From NCBI GenBank assembly GCA_000151295.1, contig GG745355.1, positions 588,009-652,008 on the forward strand: DNA of 64,000 nucleotides, read 5' to 3'. The notes under the pieces are model-generated. The model had not been told where the DNA came from. It saw nothing but the letters and a program-made list of their open reading frames with translations, and made no database searches. The position numbers were made by a program, and so were the translations under genes. Below, in pieces: positions 45,694-55,484 of this stretch (position 1 is its first letter; each line of letters begins with the position of its first letter). Source of the DNA: Allomyces macrogynus ATCC 38327. Its lineage: Eukaryota; Blastocladiomycota; Blastocladiomycetes; Blastocladiales; Blastocladiaceae.

Positions 45694-46707
45694 TCACTCG
45701 ACGAGCCGCGCAATCTCCGTCAACGTCTCCGTACACATCCGCTGCGCCGCCGCGACAGGCCCCGCCATATCAATCGCGCCCGCACCGACATGCGGGTGCA
45801 CCATGGCCGGGACGCGCGCCTGGCCCGTCGAGTTGACCAGATTCGGCAGCGTGATGGGGATCCGCGACAGCACACTACGACCGACGTGGGCCAGTCAGTG
45901 ATCCACCCAACCCACGTACACAGACGGAGAACCCAGGGAAACTACGCGTACTCGTGCTCGTGGTGCCGCCAAAAGCACGCCTGCATCCAGGTATGAGCCT
46001 GGTCGCGGTTATCGTGCTGCAGGAGCAGGAACACAGGCATGGTCCCGACGTGCCGCGCGAGCGAGGCCCATACTTGCTGTTCGCGCAGGCTGGGGGTCGC
46101 GGCGCCAGGGCGGCCGCGGAAGTACCCGATCAGCTGGCAGCCAGGGTGGCGAGCCTGTTCTTGGAGTATCACCGGTTAAGAGAGTGGGACGGGCGCGGAA
46201 CCAAGCAAAGGAGGAGTGGATGCGCACGCGCATGTCGGCGAGGACCGGGTCGAGCAGGGCCGGGTCGAGCACCCCAAGGGCGTTGTACCAGCGCGTGTGG
46301 AAGGTGTGGACGTCGAGAACGACTGAGAAATGGGTCGTGACGGGTCAAGATGGGCGCGACCTCCGGCGTGCAAAAAGACGTGTAGGAGAGCCGGTACCGT
46401 ATCGCGTCTCCTGCGCGCGCTCCTCGCGCGTCGTGTCATCGCGCAGCGTCGTGTGCACGGTCGTGTCGACGTAGCCGAACAGGAGGCCGTCACGGATGCC
46501 CTAGCGAAATGACCGAAAGAAACGACGTGTCAAATCATGGTCGTTCCATCATCAAATTCGCGCCATGCATGCCCATCATGTTGGACGGGGGTTGCTGGGA
46601 GCGAGGGTGGCGGATGGCAGGTAAGCACCTACGGCGGTGCATTCGTAAATGAGCAGCGACAGGAGCGCGCCAGGCAATGCGAGCGCCGTGGATTCGAGGC
46701 CGGCCAT
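45694..46707 (-). CDS. Abraxas/FAM175-like MPN-domain protein
   Basis: Five exons (46707-46633, 46500-46398, 46322-46228, 46154-45952, 45874-45694) restore one 218-residue frame. It starts MAGLESTALALPGALLSLL, then GIRDGLLFGYVDTTVHT, VVLDVHTFHTRWYNAL, HPGCQLIGYFRGRPGA, SLREQQVWASLARH and FLLLQHDN, ending with LSRIPITLPNLVNSTGQ and a short helix. This follows the human Abraxas order: GFLLGEVKG, VDIQ..., VVGWYKFRR, TFRERLLHKNL, VFLLLTPS, RVPLVVANLG. The JAMM zinc ligands (EHxHxH) are absent, as in this pseudo-enzyme. Abraxas proteins scaffold BRCC36 in K63-deubiquitinase complexes (BRCA1-A, BRISC). The usual long coiled coil is missing or very short. Confidence 0.65.
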
Positions 46708-46960
46708 GGTGGACAAGTCGCGCTGACAGTTTCTGATAGGATTGCAGCGGGTTGCGGGCTTGTTGGTGCAGTTGATGGTCGTGATGTTGATGGTCGCGAC
46801 AGCGAAGCGTCATGATGAAATAATGGTTGACTTGGACGCGTGTCGCGGCTGCCACAAGAAACGATGCGGCAAAGTGGCGCTGACTCGCCGAACAACGGCC
46901 GAGCCGTCCAAGTGATCCGAAAGTATTGGTTGCACAACCGACACCACGTCCTCAAGAATC

Positions 46961-46969
46961 CTTTATATA
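46961..46969 (-). promoter_or_regulatory. TATA-like box upstream of the Abraxas-like gene
   Basis: Minus strand reads CTATATAAAG, 255 nt upstream of the ATG at 46707 and 96 nt downstream of the RER1 stop. Distance is long, so a 5' UTR of about 200 nt would be required. Confidence 0.35.
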
Positions 46970-47064
46970 GCATGGCGGCACGCAAGTGCAAACGACGGCA
47001 TCGGCGGCGGCCGCGACCCTTGCGTGACCCACGTCGCAGCACCATCCTGAGCGACGGCGAGCGA

Positions 47065-47874
47065 TTACCGCGCCATTCCCGGTGCTGGCGCGTACTTGCG
47101 CTTGCCAATATTGAAGGGCAGGTAGCGGTACTTGATCATGTGCCGGATCTGGCGGCGCATCGTGACAGCAAACAGCACAAAGAAGTAGATGACGAGAATG
47201 GGCCAGAAGACGGGGATGTCGAAGACCTGGATGAATGTGGTCGGTGCCAAGTCAGTTTCGTTTCCGTCGTCGACGCACAAAAGAGCAACAAGTACCGAAA
47301 AGAACGAGCAGAACCACGCCAGCAAAATCGCGCGCATGGCATTGGCCCAGGCCTTGAACTCGGGCAGCCGGCGAATGAACGGGCGAAACTCCTCGTCCGA
47401 CCGTGTTGGCAAGAACGAGGCCGGGCTGTTGCCGCCACGCGAGTGCTCCAGGTCGGCGAGCGGCACGTCGTCGTCGTCATCGTCGGCCAAGACATCGAGT
47501 GCTGGATCGAGCTTGGGCGACAGGAACAGCAAGAGCAGCTGCAGCAGGTAGATACCGAGCGCGTAGGTGACAATGTACCATCCTTGCACGACCAGGATGC
47601 GCGCGAGGAAGCCAATCAGGAGCACGGCCACGGACAGCCATCGTGGCAGTGTGTAGGGCATCGACAGGTCGAGTAGGTGCTGCGCGCGCTACATGGCATG
47701 AAGTCCTCGCGTCAGTCGCAGAGCGCGGGGTCGTGCTTCACGCCAAGCATTTGCGAGAAGCAGCGGGTTGATGCAGGTCGGGATGGGGTCAAGTACCCTC
47801 TGCAGCGCGGCGAGCTGCCGCTGTGCATTGGACACGGGCGTGTCGGGCAGGTCAAAGGAGCTTGGGCCCGTCAT
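47065..47874 (-). CDS. RER1: RER1, Golgi-to-ER retrieval receptor
   Basis: Three exons, 47874-47797, 47688-47296 and 47226-47065, give 210 residues. Family hallmarks are TLPRWLSVAVLLIGFLARI, GWYIVTYALGIYLLQLLL, FLSPKLDP, DEEFRPFIRRLPEFKAW, FDIPVFWPILVIYF, and MRRQIRHMIKYRYLPF with GKRKY at the end. The W-shaped four-span protein retrieves ER membrane proteins through COPI vesicles. The second intron (47227-47295) is 69 nt with no stop, so unspliced message would read through and insert 23 residues where other RER1 proteins have none. The N-terminal exon is divergent from CGR1. Confidence 0.93.
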
Positions 47875-48374
47875 GATGGTACGCTGGAGACTCGGATACT
47901 CGAACGGCAGGGCGCTTGGCCGAGCTGGCAGGAGTGGACTCTGGCAGCGGCCACTTGGACGTGGCGTCGCGGTGCACGTCGGCTGGGCACTCCTCGGTCG
48001 ATGCGTCGCTTGCGTCGAGCAGATTGCAGCGAGTTGTTGCAGCGGAGCGCGACGTTGGCGGGCAGCAGTCGGAAGTGCAGCAAGCGGGGCAGATGGATGT
48101 CCAGGAGCGACGGCCGGACTTCGACGTGGCAGGCAGGCCAGTCCTGCCAGTCAGCGCGGGCACGCGTCTTGGCGGCTGGCAACGGACAAGCGCGCTGCAG
48201 CAACGCTTCCCGTGGCCCCACTGGGTCGCGTCCACACCCAAGCACCCGCCAGCCGCCCCGCCATCGCCGCCTCCGTCGCCCGACCGCCGAGCAGCGGCAC
48301 CCAACCCAGCAATCCGATACCACGACTGCCTGCAGCTACCGCGCGACCCGCATCCCCACCCGATTCCAAAAACC

Positions 48375-48969
48375 ATGTCTGCCGCAATGGCCGCCCCGGC
48401 CGCACCCGCACCCACATCCGCACCGGCCACTCGCGGCAGCAACGTCTCGCGCCGGTACGCGCCGCCATCGTGCCGCGCGCAGACCATACGACCATACGCG
48501 GATCATGAGGACCAACAAGCATTCCGCACGCTAGGCCATGGAAGGAGCCCAAGACCAAGGTCTCGACGATGCGCCCCGCCACGCTCAAGAAGCCGTTTGC
48601 CAAGCGCATGGAGGAGCGCAAGATTGCCGACGCCATCAAGCGCCACGAAAAGGAACTCAAGGAGGAGAAGCTGCGCGCCATTGAAGAGCAGAAGGAGCGC
48701 CGGAAAGAGCAGGAGCTGCGCCGCAAGCAGAACGAGCTCAAGTCGCAAGTCGTCCAATCGGTGCGTCGGCGTGAGCCGTGGACATTTCAAAAGGAGGACT
48801 CTCGCACTTTTGTGCTTACACTCCGATTTGTTTCTACCACCAGGTGTCGAGCCGTAAAGTCAAGCGCATGTCAAAGAAGCAGCTGCGTGCCAGCGGCATC
48901 GAAATGCGGCCGTCGGCCTCCATCATTCCGGTCGGGTCCATGGCGCCGCTCACGGCAGAAGACGCTTAA
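48375..48969 (+). CDS. Cgr1-like rRNA-processing protein
   Basis: Three exons (48375-48454, 48535-48760, 48844-48969) give 143 residues. After a short Ala/Pro leader come RPWKEPKTKVS and KKPFAKRMEERK, then a long highly charged helix of Glu/Lys/Arg (KELKEEKLRAIEEQKERRKE) and VKRMSKKQLRASGIE. This is the layout of fungal Cgr1 and animal CCDC86: a W(K)xKKPxxS entry, a single coiled helix and the KRMSKKQLR tail. These nucleolar proteins help process pre-60S rRNA. It shares a 500-bp divergent promoter with RER1. Confidence 0.75.
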
Positions 48970-49714
48970 CGAGTGTCGTCAACTTTGGCGTGCATCATAG
49001 AAACCATTTTTGTGTTGCTTACTCGGAACTTGCGGTGCATTTCCTCGCCTTTCGCACCGTACATTGCCTCGCGCATTCAGTCCTTACATGGCAGCACAAG
49101 ATACGGCCCATTCTTGCGCGTCTGGAGCTGTTCTTGGGCACGCACGAGGAGAGCTGATCAAAGCTGAGGAGCCTCTTCCTGCCTGCGTGCTGCCAACGCA
49201 AAACCTTTGTCCTGGTTGTTGGCACGGCCAAATCAGCAGCACCATCAAGCGGCGCCCGCCTCTTCCCGCCACTCCCTGCAAAATGATCTCCACACACTGC
49301 ACAGTGCAGAGCGCCGCGACTCGAGACGCGTCGCTATGGATCGTGTTTAGCGACGCCGTCCGGACATGATTGGTCGCGGGAGCGGACGAGTCCCAGAGAG
49401 CATCCAAACTCGGCGAGGCGGCGGCCAACCAACACCCGATTTTTACGCACCATTCGTCCGCGCACCATGTCGAGGCGCACCGTGTCGGCAACAACGGCTT
49501 GGAAATGGACCTGTCCCATTCATGATATTTTTGCATTTCGCTGCGGGCCTTTGCGCAGGCGAAATGTATCCGCTGCTTGCGCCCGTACAGTGCCGAGTTG
49601 CCCAAGTTGCTCCACGTCTTCGCTCTCGCTCGCTCTCTCTCTCTCCACTTGCAGCTGCACGATTATACCACGACTCTCTCGGCAACTGCCATCGATCGCC
49701 ATCTTGCCACTCTC
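48970..49714. other. Intergenic; 5' flank of the MscS gene
   Basis: No gene is supported. A pyrimidine tract with a (CT)n run lies at about 49624-49650, upstream of the ATG at 49715. Confidence 0.5.
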
Positions 49715-52501
49715 ATGGCCGACCACCACGAAACTCTCGCGCGCGGATACGCCGGCGATGGCGAACACGAACTCGAAGTCGTCGTCGACCACGGCGGCAG
49801 CCGCGGCGCGCACGGCCTGCCCTCGGCCGCCGACCAAGTCGCCGCGGCGACGCCTTACATGATGATGGCCGCGTACCAGCAAGCCATGACCCCATCTCCC
49901 GCGGCGCTCAACCCGTCCCCGGCGCAACCAGCGCCATCCGCCGACGCGCTCGCGGTTGCGAGCGCATCCACGTCGCAAGCAACGCTCTTGCATCCGACGA
50001 GTACCGCGCGGCGGCGCGTCGCTGTCCCGCAAACTGACGCTGACGACCCAATGACCGAAGACGAGGAGATTGCGCCGGCACCCGCGGCCGACGTGCGCCG
50101 GCACGTCTCGGCGCATGGGAAAAAGGAGGCGTTCAACTGGGATGCCGACCAGGATGCGGGGTCGGTTCTGGACGACGACTCGTCGGCCACCAAGCACCGT
50201 CGGTGCGGGTGTCTGTGCGGGTGGCTCGACCGGTTGCCGTACTGGGCCCAGTGTCTGGTACGTCTGCGCTATGCTAGTGTTGTGAGAAATCGCGCCGGGG
50301 ATCTGACCGAGCCGCTTTTGGTTTTGATCGCACTGTAGATGCGCGCGATTGTCGGCGACGCCGTCATTTTCGTCGTTTTTGGCATCACGGACCTATCGTT
50401 TGGCATTCGCTACACGGACGACAAGGGCGACGCCGTTTCCTTTATCAACTGGACCTCGCCGCTGCAGATTGGCAACATGCCGCTGCTCATGTGGTCGATC
50501 TACATCATGGCGTCCTGGACGCTGCATTTTGCGACGCTCTTTGTGCTCTCGATTGTGCCCAATATCCTGCAGCGCGTGTTTGGGCTCGCGCTCGGCTCGT
50601 ACTACGAGGAGCGGATGGGAGTACGCATATGTTTCCTCTGTTCCACCGCCATTTGCTACCAGTGTCTGACGGCAGCTTGCTCGTTCTAGGAATACCTGAA
50701 CTATTTCCGCGTCCTGCACAAGCGCATCACTTTCACGATGTGGAACTTGCTCTCGAACGTGTTGTGGACCTCGTTTGTGATTGTGCCCGACTGGAAATGG
50801 AAGCGCGATCTCGGCGAGAACCCGGATACGTGGTACTGGTACGGAAATCGACGCTTTGCACCTGCACGTCCTCCACGTGGCTCTCCCTAACAATCTCCTT
50901 CCACTTGCACAGGTACCACTACGTGTCCAAGGTACTCCTGTCGCTCTTCATCGGCCAAGCGCTGTGGGTCGGCGAAAAGCTCGTCACCGAAATCATTGCC
51001 ACGCTCTTCTTCCGCCGCGCCTACAAGGACCGCATCAAGCTGTCGAAGCAGGCCAACTCGGTCCTCGAAAAACTCGCCGTCTCACTGACCCCACGTCGGC
51101 CATCGCACGCGGCAACGCGGCCGAGCGGGTCGGCCACCCCGCTCCCGTCGTCGGGCATCAACACGCCGCGCGGTTCCGCCGCCGCCGCTGCCGCCGCGGG
51201 TCGCAACGCATCCGCGTCTGTAACCGACTTCGAGTCAGCCGCCGCCGAGGCCACGGCCAACGTGGCCGCCAAGAAGAAGAAGGCGACGGGCATCACGCGC
51301 GTTGGCAACTTTATCAGCAAGCGCGCGCAAATCACGCTCAACACGGTCGCGGCCGAGTTGAACAATGTGATTTTGGACCCGAATGCGCTGTCGTCGGCGT
51401 CGACGATTCCAAAGTCGCAGACGGCCGCGCACGCGCTCGCGCGCGACCTGTTCAACGCGTTGGTCGCGGACGGTGCCGATGAGTTGGTCGTCGAGGACTT
51501 TGAGCCGTATTTCGGGTCGCGGCACGAGGCCAAGCGCGCGTTCAAGTTATTTGATAAGAATGCGTCGGGCGATATTTCGCCGTTGGAGATGAAGGCGGTG
51601 GTCGCGACGTGGGCGCAGGAAAAGGTATGGAACACGATTGGCTCTCGTTTCCAGCCACTGGACTTGAACTGACGCGGACGCTACTTCTCCACCGACCTGA
51701 ATGAACAGGAGGACATTGAGCACTCGATTAAGGACATTCGGTCGGCCGTGCGGTCGCTCGATTGGATGCTCGGCGCCGTGGTCATGTTCATTATTTTCCT
51801 GATCGTGTGCAACATTTTCCAGCTGCCCGTCGCATCGTACATGTCGGCCGTCGCGGCCGTGCTCGTGCCATCGACATTTGTCTTTGGCGGTACGTTTTCT
51901 TCCCTCATCGTGCTCGCCTCTCCGCTCACCCAGCGTGAACTGACCCGCCGCCATCCACGATCCAACAGGCACACTCAAGGAAACCTTTGAGTCGATCATC
52001 TTCCTCTTTATCTCGCACTTCTACGACGTCGGCGACCTGATCGCCGTCGACGGCGTCTACTTCACCGTCAAGTCCATGTCGATCCTCAACACGACGCTGC
52101 AGCGCGGCGATGGCAAGCTCGTCTATGCGCCCAACTCGGTCCTGTCGCACAAGATGATCGACAACGTGCGCCGGTCCGGCCACATGTCCGAGGACGTGAC
52201 GATCAAGATTGCGCTCGACACGACCGAGGCGCAGCTCGACGACTTGCGCGACAAGATGCTCGCGTTTCTCGAGGCCGAGGCGCGCGAGTTTCATGTCGCG
52301 TTTGCCGTCGTCATCAAGGAAGTGCTGTTGGCCGAGCGCGCGTTGCGGTGCCAGGTCACGATTTCGCACAAGGGGAATTGGCAGCCGATGGGCAAGCGCG
52401 CCGCGCGCAGGAATCGGTTCATGTTTGCGCTCAAGCAGGCGCTCGTGGAGGCTAAGATCGGGTGCCCGGACTCGGCCGCGCCCGAGTCGGCTGAGCACTA
52501 A
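49715..52501 (+). CDS. MscS-like mechanosensitive channel with EF-hand
   Basis: Six exons (49715-50257, 50339-50620, 50690-50838, 50913-51624, 51709-51889, 51969-52501) give 799 residues. The N-terminal 160 residues are soluble. Transmembrane segments follow (IVGDAVIFVVFGITDL, LMWSIYIMASWTLHF, TMWNLLSNVLWTSFVI, VLLSLFIGQALWVGEKL). After a basic linker comes an EF-hand loop DKNASGDISPLE, then two further spans and the MscS beta domain (SHFYDVGDLIAVDGVYFTV, APNSVLSHKMIDNVRR). This matches the fungal Msy1/Msy2 class, Ca2+-regulated channels of the ER or plasma membrane in hypo-osmotic stress. The fifth exon start was placed at AACAG|GAGGAC because an earlier start meets a stop. Confidence 0.92.
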
Positions 52502-52559
52502 GTGCGCTGCGATGAGGCGCGTGCTTGTCGTGGTTGGGATGTATTGCTGTATAATATGA

Positions 52560-52817
52560 CCGAGATCCGCCAATTACCCCTTACGGGTTGGCATACATAT
52601 CAGAATCCCCCTTCTACAACTCGACACAAGGGGCCCATGCTCGCCTGCCGCTAAGGCCCCCTTGCTGCAGGCCTAGCGTCACCAGGCTAAGTTTGGCAAA
52701 AGAGAGTAGGTGGTTGGGTGGGGGCGCGGATTGTGCAGCACAGAGAAAAGGGAAAACCAAGCAACAACCACGGCAAACAACGAAGACGACGAACTAAAGA
52801 ACCTAATGCTGCGCGCA
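52560..52817 (-). ncRNA. Candidate structured 3' region of the Fanzor locus
   Basis: Just beyond the Fanzor stop (minus strand) the sequence can fold. CAAGGGGCC at 52627-52635 pairs with GGCCCCCTTG at 52655-52664 around a 19-nt loop with one bulged C. A smaller ACCC/GGGT hairpin lies near 52575. In TnpB and Fanzor systems the guide (omega) RNA is made from this side of the nuclease gene and runs to the element end. Location fits; no expression or boundary evidence exists here, so the call is tentative. Confidence 0.3.
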
Positions 52818-53828
52818 TCACGCCGCCCCACCACCCTCGCCACCAGCGCCGACCTGTTGCGCACCGCCCAAGCTGATCACCAACGGCGCCCGCTTGCACA
52901 GCGGGTGCCCGCGGTCCCGCCAATGCTGCGGGAACGACACAGCCAGCACATCCATGACTGCCACGCGAACCATGTTGAGATACGCGTTCCTGTCGCGCGC
53001 ACGGATCCGCTTGCACGTGCGACACCGCTTCGCGCCCCACCGACAGGCATCATTCGGCATCTCCGAGCCGCACAACGAGCACGTCTTCCTCGTCTTCCAC
53101 TCGTCGAGCAAAACGACGCGCGCAGCATGAACAAGCATGCACAAAAACTTGCGCACAGGCGTGGACACGCCGTGTGGGTGTGGGCTGAGGTGCCCCACAT
53201 TCCCAAAGTACACGAGCGCCGGGCGCGTCGGGTCCGGCGAGAGCATCAATGGCGCAGCAAGCCGGTCAAAAAACGCGCGCTCGGCATTGGCAGCACCGAA
53301 CTCATAGCTCGCGAGTGAGTTGCTCAGGGCCATGGGCTTGACGACCGGCAACCATGCCGTCACGTACTGGCACGCATTGTGCAAGGCGGCCAAATCGAGC
53401 GTCTTGAACATCGGCATGTTGGCGTTGAACCTGCGCAGCGCGGGCCGCGCGGACCGGAACTTGTCCATGAACTGTGAGCGTTCGACCCTGCCACGCTTCT
53501 CCTGCATCATGCCTTTCGACATGCTCCGCCACTTGCCCGTCTGGTTGGGCGGCGCCTGCGTGTGCTGCGACTTCTTGACGTAGGTCTCAAGCAACTGGTT
53601 GTGCTGCGCTGCGTCGCGCCGGCTCGCGGCAATCGCGGCCGCGTTGGCGCCAACCTCAGGCACAGTGTGTAACTGATTGTTGAGCATGGCCTGCAGCTGG
53701 CAGTGGTTGAGTTCTAGGACGGATCCACGAACTTGAAGATTCCAAAATCGCGTGGCCACATATTCCAACCCCAAAATGGCCGCCATTCGCCGCACCATGG
53801 CCAGCAATTTTGTGGCTGCATCATGCAA
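52818..53828 (-). CDS. Fanzor (eukaryotic TnpB-like) nuclease, N-terminally incomplete
   Basis: One frame of up to 337 residues; the first ATG is at 53798. The C-terminal third carries Fanzor/TnpB features in order: a VYFGNVGHLSPHPHG segment, RVVLLDEWKTRKTC holding the alternative RuvC-II glutamate, a zinc ribbon CSLCG (about 53067-53082) and CRTCKR, then ARDRNAYLNM with the RuvC-III aspartate. The middle is helical and basic, including FMDKFRSARPALRRF. Fanzors are RNA-guided DNA endonucleases carried by eukaryotic transposons. The N-terminal recognition region and the RuvC-I DPG motif are not seen in this frame; family members usually exceed 450 residues. The ORF itself is CpG-rich like host genes, while the sequence directly upstream is CpG-poor and full of stops. 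It is therefore probably a truncated but lightly mutated copy. Confidence 0.82.
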   Translation of the reverse strand: MHDAATKLLAMVRRMAAILGLEYVATRFWNLQVRGSVLELNHCQLQAMLNNQLHTVPEVGANAAAIAASRRDAAQHNQLLETYVKKSQHTQAPPNQTGKWRSMSKGMMQEKRGRVERSQFMDKFRSARPALRRFNANMPMFKTLDLAALHNACQYVTAWLPVVKPMALSNSLASYEFGAANAERAFFDRLAAPLMLSPDPTRPALVYFGNVGHLSPHPHGVSTPVRKFLCMLVHAARVVLLDEWKTRKTCSLCGSEMPNDACRWGAKRCRTCKRIRARDRNAYLNMVRVAVMDVLAVSFPQHWRDRGHPLCKRAPLVISLGGAQQVGAGGEGGGAA

Positions 53829-55200
53829 GCGTGCTCATGTTCAGCACACGTCTTGACCAGTGTCTCAAAGATCAGCACAATGTGGCCAATTGCATGCTCA
53901 CAGTACTTGGCATCAGGCAACTGGTCTGGCCCTGGTCATTCAGGTCCCACATCAGCCAGACATATCTGCCATCAGTGCAGGCACTTCTCCTCTTCCTTTT
54001 GCACTTGGTACTCTTCTTGCATGTGCACTTGCTCAGGCGTCAGCAGTGGATTCAGCCCAGAACGTTGGTGCAGCCATGCCTCAGCACACTTGTGCTCAAT
54101 TTTGCCAGGCCCATCTTGTCACGCTTCTTCATGTCACGACTCGCGCAAGTGCGCATGGCAAATGTCCAAGTCATTGGCACCAACAAACCTGGCCATGGTG
54201 CCCTTGGACCACAGGTACCAAGACTTGGGCCAGGTCATTGTCAGTGCAGTCATGGTCAGGACTGGAACAACTTGTGGCATTGGGAATGGCCCATCAAGGG
54301 TCAGTCAGTGGTGTGACTTGTGGCATGAGCACAGGCTTGGTGAGCTTGACCATGGCAGCACATGATGTGAGCTTGTGGTTGTCCTTGATGGCATGGTGTG
54401 CAGCATTGCACACAATTGTTGTTGCACTTGATCCAGATTGCCATTGTAAGCGCCCTGATTGCAAGCAAGTCAGTCAGGTCCTCATGGCACTGGCCATGGG
54501 TATTGCACCAAACCATTGTTGTGCCAGTTGGGGAAGATGCCCTTGAACATGGTGTCATAGGTTTGGTGCATTGTGACAGCCAAGTCGTTCAATGTGTGCA
54601 CACGACCATTGCTGTGGTTGCCCTGCAGGCAGTGCCCATCAAAGCATGTCAAACATGTCAAGCAGTGACATGTCAAAGTGCGCCTGCACTGACATTGGGT
54701 TCACGCCCTCCATGGCAGATGGGAGCAAGACGTCATCAGAACAGGGAAAAGAGTACAAGCAGTTGGATGACCTAACAGCAATCAGCCCCCACCCTCATCT
54801 TCATTGTCTCAACTTTGTCACATTGCATTGCCCAGTGTGTCAGCACTATCATATCGCCAAAGCATTGAAGATATAATGGCACAAAATGGAGGCAAAGCAA
54901 GAGAGCAATTGTCATGCTGAACGTTCAGCACATGCAACAAAGTGGGGTGGCAATGCAAACCATGCAGTGCCAAGTCGAACACAAGAAATGCTATATTGCT
55001 GTATTGCTGTATTGCTGTATTGCTGTCAACATTGCGCATATTGCAATCAATTAGGAAACACTTTCTACTGCATTCCTCTCAATCATTTGGCAACATGCAT
55101 TTTCCAGTCCTTGGTGTGCATGTTTGGGCGTGACACGCTCATTGCAGTGCATTTCTTCACTGGACGCCAACAAATGCAATGAACCACACCATCAACTTAT
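53740..55200. repeat. CpG-depleted degenerate repeat upstream of Fanzor
   Basis: The block is strikingly poor in CG (54301-54420 has none) although it is next to CpG-rich genes. All three minus-strand frames contain stretches that look coding but are cut mainly by TGA. I could not assign it to Helitron, KDZ or another class. It may be the decayed 5' part of the Fanzor-bearing element. Confidence 0.5.
54994..55025 (+). repeat. Microsatellite (TATTGCTG)x4
   Basis: Four perfect copies of TATTGCTG inside the CpG-depleted block. Confidence 0.9.
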
Positions 55201-55484
55201 GACATCTCATTGTCCCTCTCTGCTCCTTCCGCCCGCCATTCCCCATAGCACGTTGCGCGCCAATCCAAACCTGGCAATATTATTTGGCATTCCCGAGTGC
55301 ATAGATGTGCTCTTGATTGACAAGCGTTGGCAAAGCTTGGATATCACTGACTGCCAAATGCTCTGCACATGAAAACTCCACAGCAATGTCCCCTCCACTC
55401 AAACCTGCGACCACCACTGCATCCTGAACGCACCAAACTCACCCGGTTTCATAAGGTACGACAAAGGCCAGTGGATAGAGGAAG

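Noticed and set aside
51625..51708. MscS exon starting at RYFSTDLNEQ (51680)
   Set aside because: No AG acceptor lies between the preceding in-frame TGA and that segment; AACAG at 51704-51708 gives a normal 84-nt intron and keeps frame.
52627..52676. Plus-strand Helitron 3' terminus (hairpin followed by CTAG at 52673-52676)
   Set aside because: The hairpin-CTRR arrangement is present, but only about 170 bp separate it from the MscS stop and no 5' TC end or helicase lies on that strand; chance is likely.
53740..55200. Calling this block a Helitron or KDZ transposon
   Set aside because: No helicase, Rep or KDZ motif could be read in any frame even when TGA is read as arginine.
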